A stretch of DNA of 5,390 nucleotides. Origin: Candidatus Daviesbacteria bacterium RIFCSPHIGHO2_02_FULL_39_12. Lineage in GTDB: Bacteria > Patescibacteriota > Microgenomatia > Daviesbacterales > UBA10151. Shown one piece after another: positions 1 through 5,390 of the stretch. A program made the translations under genes and the position numbers. The first letter of the stretch is position 1; every line of letters starts with the position of its first letter. Location: contig MFCX01000018.1 of the NCBI GenBank assembly GCA_001777055.1, positions 1 through 5,390 on the forward strand. The letters run 5' to 3'. The notes below the pieces were generated by a model that saw only the letters and a list, made by a program, of their open reading frames with translations, did no database searches and was not told the origin of the DNA.

Positions 1-265
1 TAGAAGAATTGGCAGGGAGTCAGTCCGATCCGGCTAAGCGGAGCGGGCCTAAGGGAAACATCCCAGATCAACAGCTAAGGTCCCTAAATGCAAGTTAAGT
101 GTTAAAGGAAGTGATAATCCTTAGACAGCCAGGAAGTTGGCTTAGAAGCAGCCATCTTTTAAAGATAGCGTAACAGCTCACTGGTCTACTACGGGTTGTC
201 GCGCCGACAATGAATCGGGGCTAAACTTGCTACCGAAGCTTTGGGTTCTTGTGCATGGCACAAGT

Positions 266-374
266 AGTTTAAAGTTAAAAGTTTAAAGTTAAAAGTGATT
301 GAGGTTTTCTAAAGAAAACTTTTTATATAAATCATTTCTTAATTTTGAACTTTGCATTTTGCACTTTGAATTAC
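266..374 (+). other. AT-rich hairpin insertion in 23S helix 45 (intervening-sequence-like)
   Basis: E. coli helix 45 (about 1160-1185) has a short tip here. In this gene about 108 extra bases lie between two GC-rich mini-hairpins: CTTGTGC/GCACAAG at 249-265 and CTCGCGC/GCGCGAG at 374-390. The insert folds on itself. The arm at 265-294 pairs with about 344-373, with roughly 26 of 30 positions pairing when G-U pairs are allowed. There is an apical GTTTTC/GAAAAC hairpin near 304-319. No group I core and no ORF are visible in it, so it is not a self-splicing intron. Its position matches the helix-45 intervening sequences of Salmonella, which RNase III removes, leaving fragmented but functional 23S rRNA. 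Whether it is excised here is inferred, not shown. Confidence 0.75.
267..294 (+). repeat. Tandem direct repeat of 14 bp, two perfect copies
   Basis: GTTTAAAGTTAAAA occurs at 267-280 and again, directly abutting, at 281-294. The repeat forms the 5' arm of the helix-45 hairpin. The opposite arm carries the related complementary units TTTTGAAC-TTTGCA and TTTTGCAC-TTTGAA (343-370), so both arms look built from a duplicated unit of about 14 nt. Confidence 0.9.
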
Positions 375-1132
375 TCGCGCTGTGCGCGAGAGCGGTAGAG
401 GAGCGTCCGTCACGCAGTAAAGCTGTGTTGTAAAACACGGTGGAGTGTGGCGGAGTGAGAATGCCGGTATGAGTAGCGTATCTACGTGAGAAACGTAGTC
501 GCCGAATGCCCAAGGTTTCCCACGCAATGTTAATCAGCGTGGGGTTAATCGGTCCTAAGGTGAGACCAATTGGTGTAACCGATGGATTACAGTTTAAAAT
601 TACTGTATTAAACTATTCTGACAAAGACTTCAAGGGTGGACGGAATGGGAAAAATCTTTCCCGCACCATTATGGCGCGGGACTAAGCAACAAGCTAGTGG
701 AGGTAGGAAAACCCGCTTCCATAACTTAAGTAAAAATGCAAGTTGTTAAGGCGTAAGAAGATATTTTTCTGTTTTCAAGAAAAGACTCGTGAAGGAGAAT
801 AATTTAACCGTACCATAAACCGACACAGGTGGGCGAGTTGAGTATACAAAGGCGATCGGGAGAACTATCCTTAAGGAACTCGGCAACAAAAGCTGGACGT
901 AACTTATTGGAGATGTCCTACCCCGCAGCAATGCGGGGTCGCAGCAAATGACGCTAAGCGACTGTTTAACAAAAACACAGGTCCCTGCTAATTCGAAAGA
1001 AGATGTATAGGGGCTGACACCTGCCCAGTGCCAGTAATTTACCATCTCAAGTGACTCTGATCCGTAAGGAGAAGACGAGCCTGGGGTCTAAGATCTGGTG
1101 AACGGCAGCAGTAACTATAACTGTTCTATGGT

Positions 1133-1518
1133 AAACGACTTCGTTGCCTTAGAAAAATTGTGTTTTTGTAATTCTGCTATATGCTGGAAAATCTGATGAA
1201 TCTTGAGCTAGTTAAGGTCTTGACTTTGGGTTAATTTCGGTACATACTGGAATTAATGCCAAATAATTTAACTGATAATGCTTCAAGTGCAGACAATCAG
1301 CAGGAAAGGCTTAGGATCTCAAGTTGGTCTGTAAAGCAGTGGAGATGAAATTAAAAAATCTTCATTTGTCAGCAGATGGTTTGCAACTTTTTAGAGATCT
1401 TAAGAGTCCTCAGAGACTATACGCAGAAATCCGATAGTAAATCGGATATGATATAGTCCGATCTTGTAAGCGATTACAAGGATCTAGATTTACAAGGATC
1501 TAGTAATAACCTATAGTG
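1133..1518 (+). ncRNA. Group I self-splicing intron at 23S site L1931, no ORF
   Basis: The intron excises itself from the 23S precursor by two transesterifications using guanosine. The site follows U1931: removing 1133-1518 restores TCTATGGT|AGCGAAGTTCC, matching E. coli CCTAAGGT|AGCGAAATTCC. P1 is GGU (1130-1132) with GCC (1146-1148), with the expected U-G wobble at the splice site. P10 is intron 1138-1145 with 3' exon 1519-1526, eight pairs including one G-U. Core helices visible are P3 (1172-1177/1423-1428), P4 (1182-1186/1298-1302), P5 (1202-1206/1283-1287), P7 (GACTAT 1415-1420/ATAGTC 1453-1458), P8 (1429-1435/1441-1447) and P9 (1463-1469/1474-1480, GCGA tetraloop). Conserved strings are AATCAGCAGG, CAGAGACTATACG and GATATAGTCC. 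The last base is the canonical terminal G (1518). It holds no ORF, so mobility would depend on an outside endonuclease. L1931 introns are known in Thermotoga and Simkania. Confidence 0.95.
1474..1503 (+). repeat. 14-bp direct repeat at the 3' end of the L1931 intron
   Basis: TTACAAGGATCTAG occurs at 1474-1487 and 1490-1503, separated by AT. The first copy provides the 3' strand of the P9 stem (TTACAAG). The second copy can close a separate hairpin, CTAGAT (1484-1489) with ATCTAG (1498-1503). The second copy also offers an alternative 3' strand for P9. It looks like a local duplication in the peripheral P9 domain, which tolerates change. Confidence 0.85.
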
Positions 1519-1638
1519 AGCGAAGTTCCTTGTCTGGTGAGTTCAGACCCGCACGAAAGGTTGAACGACTTAGCGACTGTCTTGAGGATAGACCCGGCGA
1601 AATTGCAATGGCTGTGAAGATGCGGCCTTCCCATACTT

Positions 1639-1675
<37 letters not shown>

Positions 1676-1991
1676 TCCTGATTTGAAAGTTTAATTGTGT
1701 AGTGTAGGAGGGAGCTTAGGCAACAATGAAACACCTCTCTTTTGAGTTTTCAAATCTCACGTTATCCCTTAGAAAAACAGGGAGACGGACAAGGTCTGGC
1801 GGGCAGTTTGACTGGGGCGGTCCCCTCCAAAAGAGTAACGGAGGGGTACTAAGGTACACTTAGCGCGTAAGGAAATCGCGTTATTTAAGCGTAAAGGTAT
1901 ATAGTGTGCTTAACTGCAAGGGAAACAACCCGAGCAGATGCGAAAGCAGGTCTTAGTGATCCTCTGGTGGCTTGTGGAAGCGCCAGAGCTT

Positions 1992-2024
<33 letters not shown>

Positions 2025-2067
2025 AGTCTTGCCCTACAGTCCACAAGGACGGCAAGGTTCGGCACCT

Positions 2068-2907
2068 CAACACATCGGGGTGTGGTGGAAGTAATTCCAT
2101 TAGTCTGTTTAATTTAATTTTCAGCTCAAAACGGTGAACTCCTAATTGACATATGGTAAACCTTCGGGTTATGCTAAAGTTAATGGACAATACCGTGGGA
2201 AGTCTGACAGAAGAACAAAAGTCCATTCTTATTGGTACTCTCTTAGGAGATGGAACAATGAGAATTAAAAAGAATGCTCATTTAGAAATAAATCACTGCT
2301 ATGCACAAAGAATGTTAGTAGACTGGATGTTTTCTAAATTTAGTAGTTTGGTATCTACTCCTCCTAAATGGAGGAAAGGGAACGGTAAAAGAGAAGCTTA
2401 TAGATTTGCAACTCAAAAATTACCGGTATTTACTCCTTTCTATAATCAGTTTTATAAGAATGGGAAAAAAATTATACCAAATGATCTAAAATTGAATTCT
2501 TTAAGCTTGGCTGTTTGGTTTATGGATGATGGGTCAAAAACCTATTCATCTGTCTATTTAAACACCCAGCAATTTAATTTGGATGAGCAAATACAACTAA
2601 TTGGTATTTTAAAGAATCAATTCGGTATAGAAGCTAGTCTTAATAAAGATAAAATTTATTACCGCATTAGAGTTCGAAGCCAAAGTATCAAAAAATTTAT
2701 CAAGTTAGTTGAACCATTTGTACTAAAAGAATTTAGATACAAAATTCCTTCTGTTATGACCCTGTAACGACTTATAAGTAAGGTACCAGATAATCTGGAA
2801 TTAAACTTACTTTATACGGCTGACTCCTGTCGGAGATAGGATGAAGGTATAGTCTAAGCTTACAAGGAATTGTAAGAATACTATTGGGTTATACCCTATA
2901 GTAACTA
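2068..2907 (+). ncRNA. Group I intron at 23S site L2500, encoding a LAGLIDADG endonuclease
   Basis: Removing 2068-2907 restores GGCACCT|CGATGTCGG, the universal peptidyl-transferase sequence at E. coli 2494-2509. The guide sequence at 2072-2083 (ACATCG-GGGTGT) pairs with both exons. GGGTGT (2078-2083) pairs with the 5' exon GCACCT (2062-2067), with the U-G wobble at the splice site (P1). ACATCG (2072-2077) pairs perfectly with the 3' exon CGATGT (2908-2913; P10). Other group I elements are P4 (ACGGT 2131-2135/ACCGT 2192-2196), a likely P3 (TCAGC 2121-2125/GCTGA 2819-2823), P8 (CTCC/GGAG, 2824-2835), the AAGGTATAGTC block (2844-2854), P9 with a GGAA loop (2859-2876) and a further hairpin at 2879-2903. 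P7 is less regular than in the first intron. The final base is A, not G. The only ambiguity, C2501, would make it C. The ORF lies in the peripheral region between P4 and P7. Confidence 0.93.
2153..2767 (+). CDS. LAGLIDADG homing endonuclease (intron-encoded)
   Basis: This 204-residue protein is a site-specific DNA endonuclease that would cut intronless 23S genes near the L2500 site, so that repair copies the intron in. It carries two LAGLIDADG motifs, LIGTLLGDG (residues 26-34) and LAVWFMDDG (119-127). The likely metal-binding acids are D33 and D126. The single-chain, two-motif layout, size and WFMDDG signature resemble the LAGLIDADG_2 (PF03161-like) family. The C-terminal half is rich in Lys and Arg. 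The ORF is intact, so the enzyme may be active, and a maturase role is possible. The start is uncertain: ATG 2153 lies inside the P4-P5 part of the intron core and has no well-placed ribosome binding site. Met7 (2171) and Met11 (2183) are alternatives, and family similarity begins near residue 18 (LTEEQKSILIG). Translation would compete with folding of the intron. Confidence 0.93.
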   Translation: MVNLRVMLKLMDNTVGSLTEEQKSILIGTLLGDGTMRIKKNAHLEINHCYAQRMLVDWMFSKFSSLVSTPPKWRKGNGKREAYRFATQKLPVFTPFYNQFYKNGKKIIPNDLKLNSLSLAVWFMDDGSKTYSSVYLNTQQFNLDEQIQLIGILKNQFGIEASLNKDKIYYRIRVRSQSIKKFIKLVEPFVLKEFRYKIPSVMTL

Positions 2908-3352
2908 CGATGTCGGCTCATCACATCCTCCTGCTGAAGTAGGTGGGAAGGGTCTGGCTGTTCGCCAGTTAAAGTGGTACGCGAGCTGGGTTCAGAGCGT
3001 CGTAAGACAGCTCGGACTCTATCCAGTATGGGCGTTTTGATACTTGAGGGGAGTGAGGCCTAGTACGAGAGGACCGGCCTGAGGAAACCTCTAGTGTGCC
3101 TGTTGTCGTAAAACGGCAGCGCAGGGTAGCTACGTTTCTATTTGATAAGCGCTGAAAGCATCTAAGCACGAAGCAAACCCCAAGATGAGGTATCTTTAAG
3201 ATCCGTCGTAGACTACGACGTTGATAGGCTGGCAGTGTAAGCGCTGTAAAGTGTTTAGCTTACCAGTACTAATGATCATAGTTGAGATTTTTTGGCAGCC
3301 TTTTCAATACGTATTCACATTTCAAGGCGCAAAGCGCAAATAAATTTATCCC

Positions 3353-3381
3353 TTGATACTTTATATAAAATCCTATATACT
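3353..3381 (+). promoter_or_regulatory. Sigma-70-type promoter for 5S rRNA
   Basis: TTGATA (3353-3358, 5 of 6 consensus) and TATACT (3376-3381, 5 of 6) are separated by 17 nt, the optimal spacing. The expected start, 5-7 nt past the -10 box, is 3386-3388, the very 5' end of the 5S gene. The remaining 23S-5S spacer (3291-3352) is AT-rich and holds only a small GCGC-AAA-GCGC hairpin (3327-3337) with no proper T-run, plus a T-rich stretch just after the 23S end. This is sequence evidence only; processing from a long precursor remains possible. Confidence 0.6.
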
Positions 3382-3386
3382 TTAAG

Positions 3387-3504
3387 CCTCGGTGGTTTGA
3401 GCGAGGTGGTCCGACCTGATCCCATTCCGAACTCAGTCGTCAAACATCTCAGCGGGGACGATAATCTATCCGCAAGGGTATGTGAAAATACCTCACTGCC
3501 GGGA
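3387..3504 (+). rRNA. rrf: 5S ribosomal RNA
   Basis: This is the 5S rRNA of the large-subunit central protuberance. Diagnostic sequence includes GAGCGAGGTGGTCCGACCTGA and CCCATTCCGAACTCAG (split blocks in 3399-3436), the canonical loop B/C region, and CCGCAAGGG with TACCTCACTGCCGGG at the 3' side. Terminal helix I pairs CTCGGTGGT (3388-3396) with ACTGCCGGG (3495-3503), nine pairs including G-U, which fixes the ends to within a base or two. The length of about 118 nt is typical for bacteria. It follows the 23S 3' end by about 96 nt, with no tRNA between. No hairpin plus T-run terminator follows it. Confidence 0.96.
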
Positions 3505-3528
3505 TAAAAGAAAGACAGGTGATTATGT

Positions 3529-4662
3529 TTGGCAAAACAACAAAATATCTCTTCTAACTCCATAATGGAGAAGCTGTTAGCTTCTCAAAATCAAAGAATT
3601 ATCCGTCTTTCACGCGGCCAGAAAATTGAAGGAGAAATAGTTTCCATTACAGATAAAGAAATTACGCTTGATTTAGACACTAAGGCAGAAGGTGTTCTGC
3701 AAAGAAAAGAAGCGCAAGATCAAAGTTTAAAAGTGGGTGATAAACTCAAAGCGTATGTTTATCAGACAGAAAATGAATCCGGCCAAGTAGTTCTATCTGC
3801 CTCCCAACAAACAAGATCAACAACAATTACCAATGGCAGCAGAGGGGGTAGAGGGTTGGCTTGGGACAAATTTATCAGAGCACAAACTCTTAAAAGCAGA
3901 TTGCAAGGACAGGTTTTAGAGCTCAATAAAGGCGGATTGATAGTTGAGGTAGAAGGAGTAAGAGGCTTTTTGCCTAACTCACAGGTTGGTTTTGACTTAC
4001 TAAGTAAATCAGGCGGAGGTATGGAGAGTTTGATAGGTCAAATTTTAAACTTAGGAGTTGTGGAAGTAGACCGTAATAATAATAAATTAATTTTTACTCA
4101 AAGGGGACAGGTTACTGATGAAGTTAAAAATAAACTAAAGGAATTTAAAAGCAACCAAAGATCCGGCGGCAAAATCGTAGCTGTTTTACCTTTCGGATTA
4201 ATTGTTTCGGTCAAAGACCGATCGTCCTCTGGACGAGATGAGATGGGTGTAGAAGGATTAGTCTTTATCTCAGATGTGTCTTGGGAAAAAGTTGAAGATT
4301 TATCCAAAGATTTCAAAGTTGGTCAGGAGATAGAGGTTGTGATTTCAGGGATTGATGAAGAATTAGGCCGGCTGAATTTATCCATTAAACAATTATCAGA
4401 AGATCCTTTTGCCAAGCTGGCAGAAAAATACCCGGCTGATGAAGTGGTTAAAGGAGAGATTATCTCGGTATCTGGTTTAGGGGTAATAGTAAAGTTAGAA
4501 GATGGGATTGAAGGTTTATTACCGGCACCCAAGATGGATGTGAATACTACTTATGAAGTGAGTAAAAGTATTACTCTTTTAGTGGATAATGTCGATACTG
4601 CAAGAAGAAAAATTAATTTAGCTCCGTTTGTTACTTCTACTGCAGGATTAATATACAAGTAG
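3529..4662 (+). CDS. rpsA: Ribosomal protein S1-like RNA-binding protein (four S1 domains)
   Basis: This 377-residue protein probably binds mRNA at the 30S subunit and aids translation initiation. Four S1 (OB-fold) domains lie at about residues 28-93, 120-192, 208-288 and 304-365. Each begins with the typical G-x-I/V pattern (GEIVSI, GQVLEL, GKIVAV, GEIISV) and includes a G-F/L-L-P or GLVFISD-like turn (GFLPNSQV, GLVFISDVSW, GLLPAPKM). E. coli S1 has six domains in 557 residues, so this is a short form. A Gly/Arg-rich linker (102-109) joins domains 1 and 2. The chosen start is TTG 3529, preceded by AGGTGA (3517-3522) at 6 nt. The ATG at 3525 is out of frame and stops after 10 codons. Met13 (ATG 3565) has no visible ribosome binding site. 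The gene starts 24 nt after 5S with no terminator between, suggesting cotranscription. Four-domain S1 proteins also occur outside rpsA, so the symbol is likely rather than certain. Confidence 0.82.
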   Translation: MAKQQNISSNSIMEKLLASQNQRIIRLSRGQKIEGEIVSITDKEITLDLDTKAEGVLQRKEAQDQSLKVGDKLKAYVYQTENESGQVVLSASQQTRSTTITNGSRGGRGLAWDKFIRAQTLKSRLQGQVLELNKGGLIVEVEGVRGFLPNSQVGFDLLSKSGGGMESLIGQILNLGVVEVDRNNNKLIFTQRGQVTDEVKNKLKEFKSNQRSGGKIVAVLPFGLIVSVKDRSSSGRDEMGVEGLVFISDVSWEKVEDLSKDFKVGQEIEVVISGIDEELGRLNLSIKQLSEDPFAKLAEKYPADEVVKGEIISVSGLGVIVKLEDGIEGLLPAPKMDVNTTYEVSKSITLLVDNVDTARRKINLAPFVTSTAGLIYK

Positions 4663-4729
4663 CTTAAAACGCAAACGCATCAACAATCCACCAGTCAAAC
4701 TCGCCCGAGACGACAGTTCTCACCTGGAG

Positions 4730-4735
4730 TATAAT
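4730..4735 (+). promoter_or_regulatory. Consensus -10 box just upstream of radA
   Basis: A perfect TATAAT lies in the 79-nt gap between the S1 gene and radA. The expected start, 7 nt past the box, is the A of the radA ATG (4742), which would give a leaderless mRNA. No convincing -35 hexamer or extended TG motif accompanies it. TGGAG (4725-4729) could act as a ribosome binding site 12 nt from the ATG if radA is instead read through from upstream. The gap shows no terminator. Confidence 0.4.
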
Positions 4736-4741
4736 GTCACT

Positions 4742-5390
4742 ATGTCAAGACTGATTACTCAATATGTCTGCCAGCAGTGCGGTTTCCGCTCTGCCCAATA
4801 CCTGGGGAAGTGCCCTGAGTGTGAGAGCTGGAATTCTTTTGTAGAAACTATAGAAAAGCGTAAAGGGGAAAGCCTGCCTGCCGGCAGGCAGGGGGAAAAA
4901 GCAGAGGTTATAGATTTATCGAAGATTCAACAGACAGATTACGAAAGATTAGACACAGGTTTTGAAGAGTTTAACCGCTGCTTAGGAGGAGGAATTGTAG
5001 CCGGCTCATTAATTTTAGTTTCAGGGGATCCCGGAATCGGAAAATCAACCTTGCTTACTCAACTGGCATTAAATGACGGAGGCGGTGCACTTTATGTTGC
5101 AGGGGAAGAGTCTGCCCGGCAGATCAAAATCAGAGCGGATAGAATTCAACCTGGAGCTAACCTATCTGTTTTAAATGAGATAGATGTAGATAATATCATT
5201 GAGAAAATTCAGGAGATGTTTTCACAAAATAAACTGGTGATAATTGACTCAATACAAACTCTGGAAACTACAGATTTAGAATCGATTGCCGGTTCTGTCG
5301 GCCAGGTCAGGGAATGTGCCCACAGATTGCAAAGAATAGCTAAAGCTTTGCATATCCCTATTTTCCTGGTGGGTCACGTCACCAAAGAAG
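4742..5390 (+). CDS. radA: DNA repair protein RadA (Sms), N-terminal 216 codons, runs off the window
   Basis: RadA is a RecA-like ATPase and DnaB-type helicase that promotes branch migration during recombinational repair. The N-terminal zinc finger is CxxC-x10-CxxC (C10, C13, C24, C27), in the family pattern YVCQQCG...GKCPECESWNSF. The RecA-like ATPase follows: Walker A GDPGIGKST (95-103), GEES (121-124), and Walker B LVIIDSIQT (165-173). The reading frame is open to the last base, ending HVTKE, where the family normally continues with G. The KNRFG motif and C-terminal Lon-like domain would lie beyond the window. The start is ATG 4742; an earlier ATG (4734) is out of frame and stops after six codons. 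Residues 44-51 (SLPAGRQG), in the linker between zinc finger and ATPase, are encoded by a 20-bp palindrome and look inserted. Confidence 0.97.
   Translation, partial: MSRLITQYVCQQCGFRSAQYLGKCPECESWNSFVETIEKRKGESLPAGRQGEKAEVIDLSKIQQTDYERLDTGFEEFNRCLGGGIVAGSLILVSGDPGIGKSTLLTQLALNDGGGALYVAGEESARQIKIRADRIQPGANLSVLNEIDVDNIIEKIQEMFSQNKLVIIDSIQTLETTDLESIAGSVGQVRECAHRLQRIAKALHIPIFLVGHVTKE
4873..4892 (+). repeat. Perfect 20-bp palindrome inside radA
   Basis: CCTGCCTGCC is followed at once by its reverse complement GGCAGGCAGG, with no spacer. It is 80% GC in an AT-rich gene. In the radA frame it encodes the core of SLPAGRQG (residues 44-51) between the zinc finger and the ATPase, a spot free to vary. 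From memory, the same palindrome, often read as LPAGRQ in proteins, recurs across many Patescibacteria genomes. That recollection cannot be verified from this window, which holds a single copy. Confidence 0.85.

Noticed and set aside
266..374. Helix-45 insert as a third self-splicing intron or an insertion sequence
   Set aside because: It has no P7 or P4 core strings, no guide sequence and no ORF, and it is only about 108 nt long.
746..1045. Minus-strand open frame of 99 codons, and other short frames within 1-3290
   Set aside because: They lie over conserved 23S rRNA exons or the helix-45 insert, show no protein-like pattern, and are shadows of structured RNA.
2068..2907. Archaeal-type bulge-helix-bulge intron
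   Set aside because: The rRNA is bacterial, and P1, P10, P4, P8, P9 and the TATAGTC block fit a group I intron; no bulge-helix-bulge motif was seen at the exon ends.
3281..3340. Rho-independent terminator after 23S
   Set aside because: The T-run at 3288-3293 has no stem before it, and the GCGC hairpin (3327-3337) is too short and is followed by mixed A/T.
3292..3507. Plus- and minus-strand frames across the 23S-5S spacer and 5S (also 3315-3563 minus)
   Set aside because: They cover the 5S gene, whose helices and loop sequences are clear; no coding signature is visible.
3525..3557. ATG at 3525 as a gene start
   Set aside because: It is out of frame with the S1 domains, ends after 10 codons, and lies only 2 nt from AGGTGA; TTG 3529 is better placed.
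4098..4532. Minus-strand frames under the S1 gene
   Set aside because: The plus-strand frame has four clear S1 domains; the antisense frames have no recognisable pattern.

Overview
The window holds the 3' two-thirds of a bacterial rRNA operon followed by two housekeeping genes, all on the + strand. It runs from a 23S rRNA gene (entered at about E. coli position 925) through a 5S rRNA gene, a ribosomal protein S1-like gene and the first 216 codons of radA. The sequence is AT-rich, the intergenic gaps are short, the 23S gene carries two introns and one extra hairpin, and the S1 protein has only four S1 domains. A 20-bp CCTGCCTGCC/GGCAGGCAGG palindrome sits in frame inside radA. Together these point to a Patescibacteria / Candidate Phyla Radiation bacterium, perhaps Microgenomates-like. 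That placement is an inference from recalled features; no tree was built.

Bases 1-3290 are 23S rRNA in three exons: 1-1132, 1519-2067 and 2908-about 3290. Exon 1 contains an AT-rich imperfect hairpin of about 108 nt inserted in helix 45, the same helix that carries RNase III-excised intervening sequences in Salmonella. A 386-nt ORF-less group I intron interrupts the gene after the base equivalent to E. coli U1931. A second group I intron of 840 nt interrupts it after U2500, in the peptidyl-transferase centre, and encodes a LAGLIDADG homing endonuclease. For both introns the splice sites can be fixed to the base, because an internal guide sequence pairs with both exons (P1 and P10). The second intron lacks the nearly universal terminal G.

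Bases 3291-3386 are a short spacer with a near-consensus sigma-70-type promoter whose expected start falls on the first bases of the 5S gene (3387-3504). No terminator is seen after 5S. The S1 gene (3529-4662, TTG start) begins 24 nt later, so 5S and S1 may share a transcript. A 79-nt gap with a perfect TATAAT leads to radA (4742 to the window end), whose start codon falls where that promoter would start transcription.

The genes are mostly about translation: rRNA, an RNA-binding ribosomal protein, and selfish introns that must splice out of functional rRNA. radA is a recombination and repair gene. No wholly new system is evident. The most unusual points are the missing terminal G of the second intron, the density of interruptions in one 23S gene, the dedicated 5S promoter linked to the S1 gene, and the palindrome inside radA.
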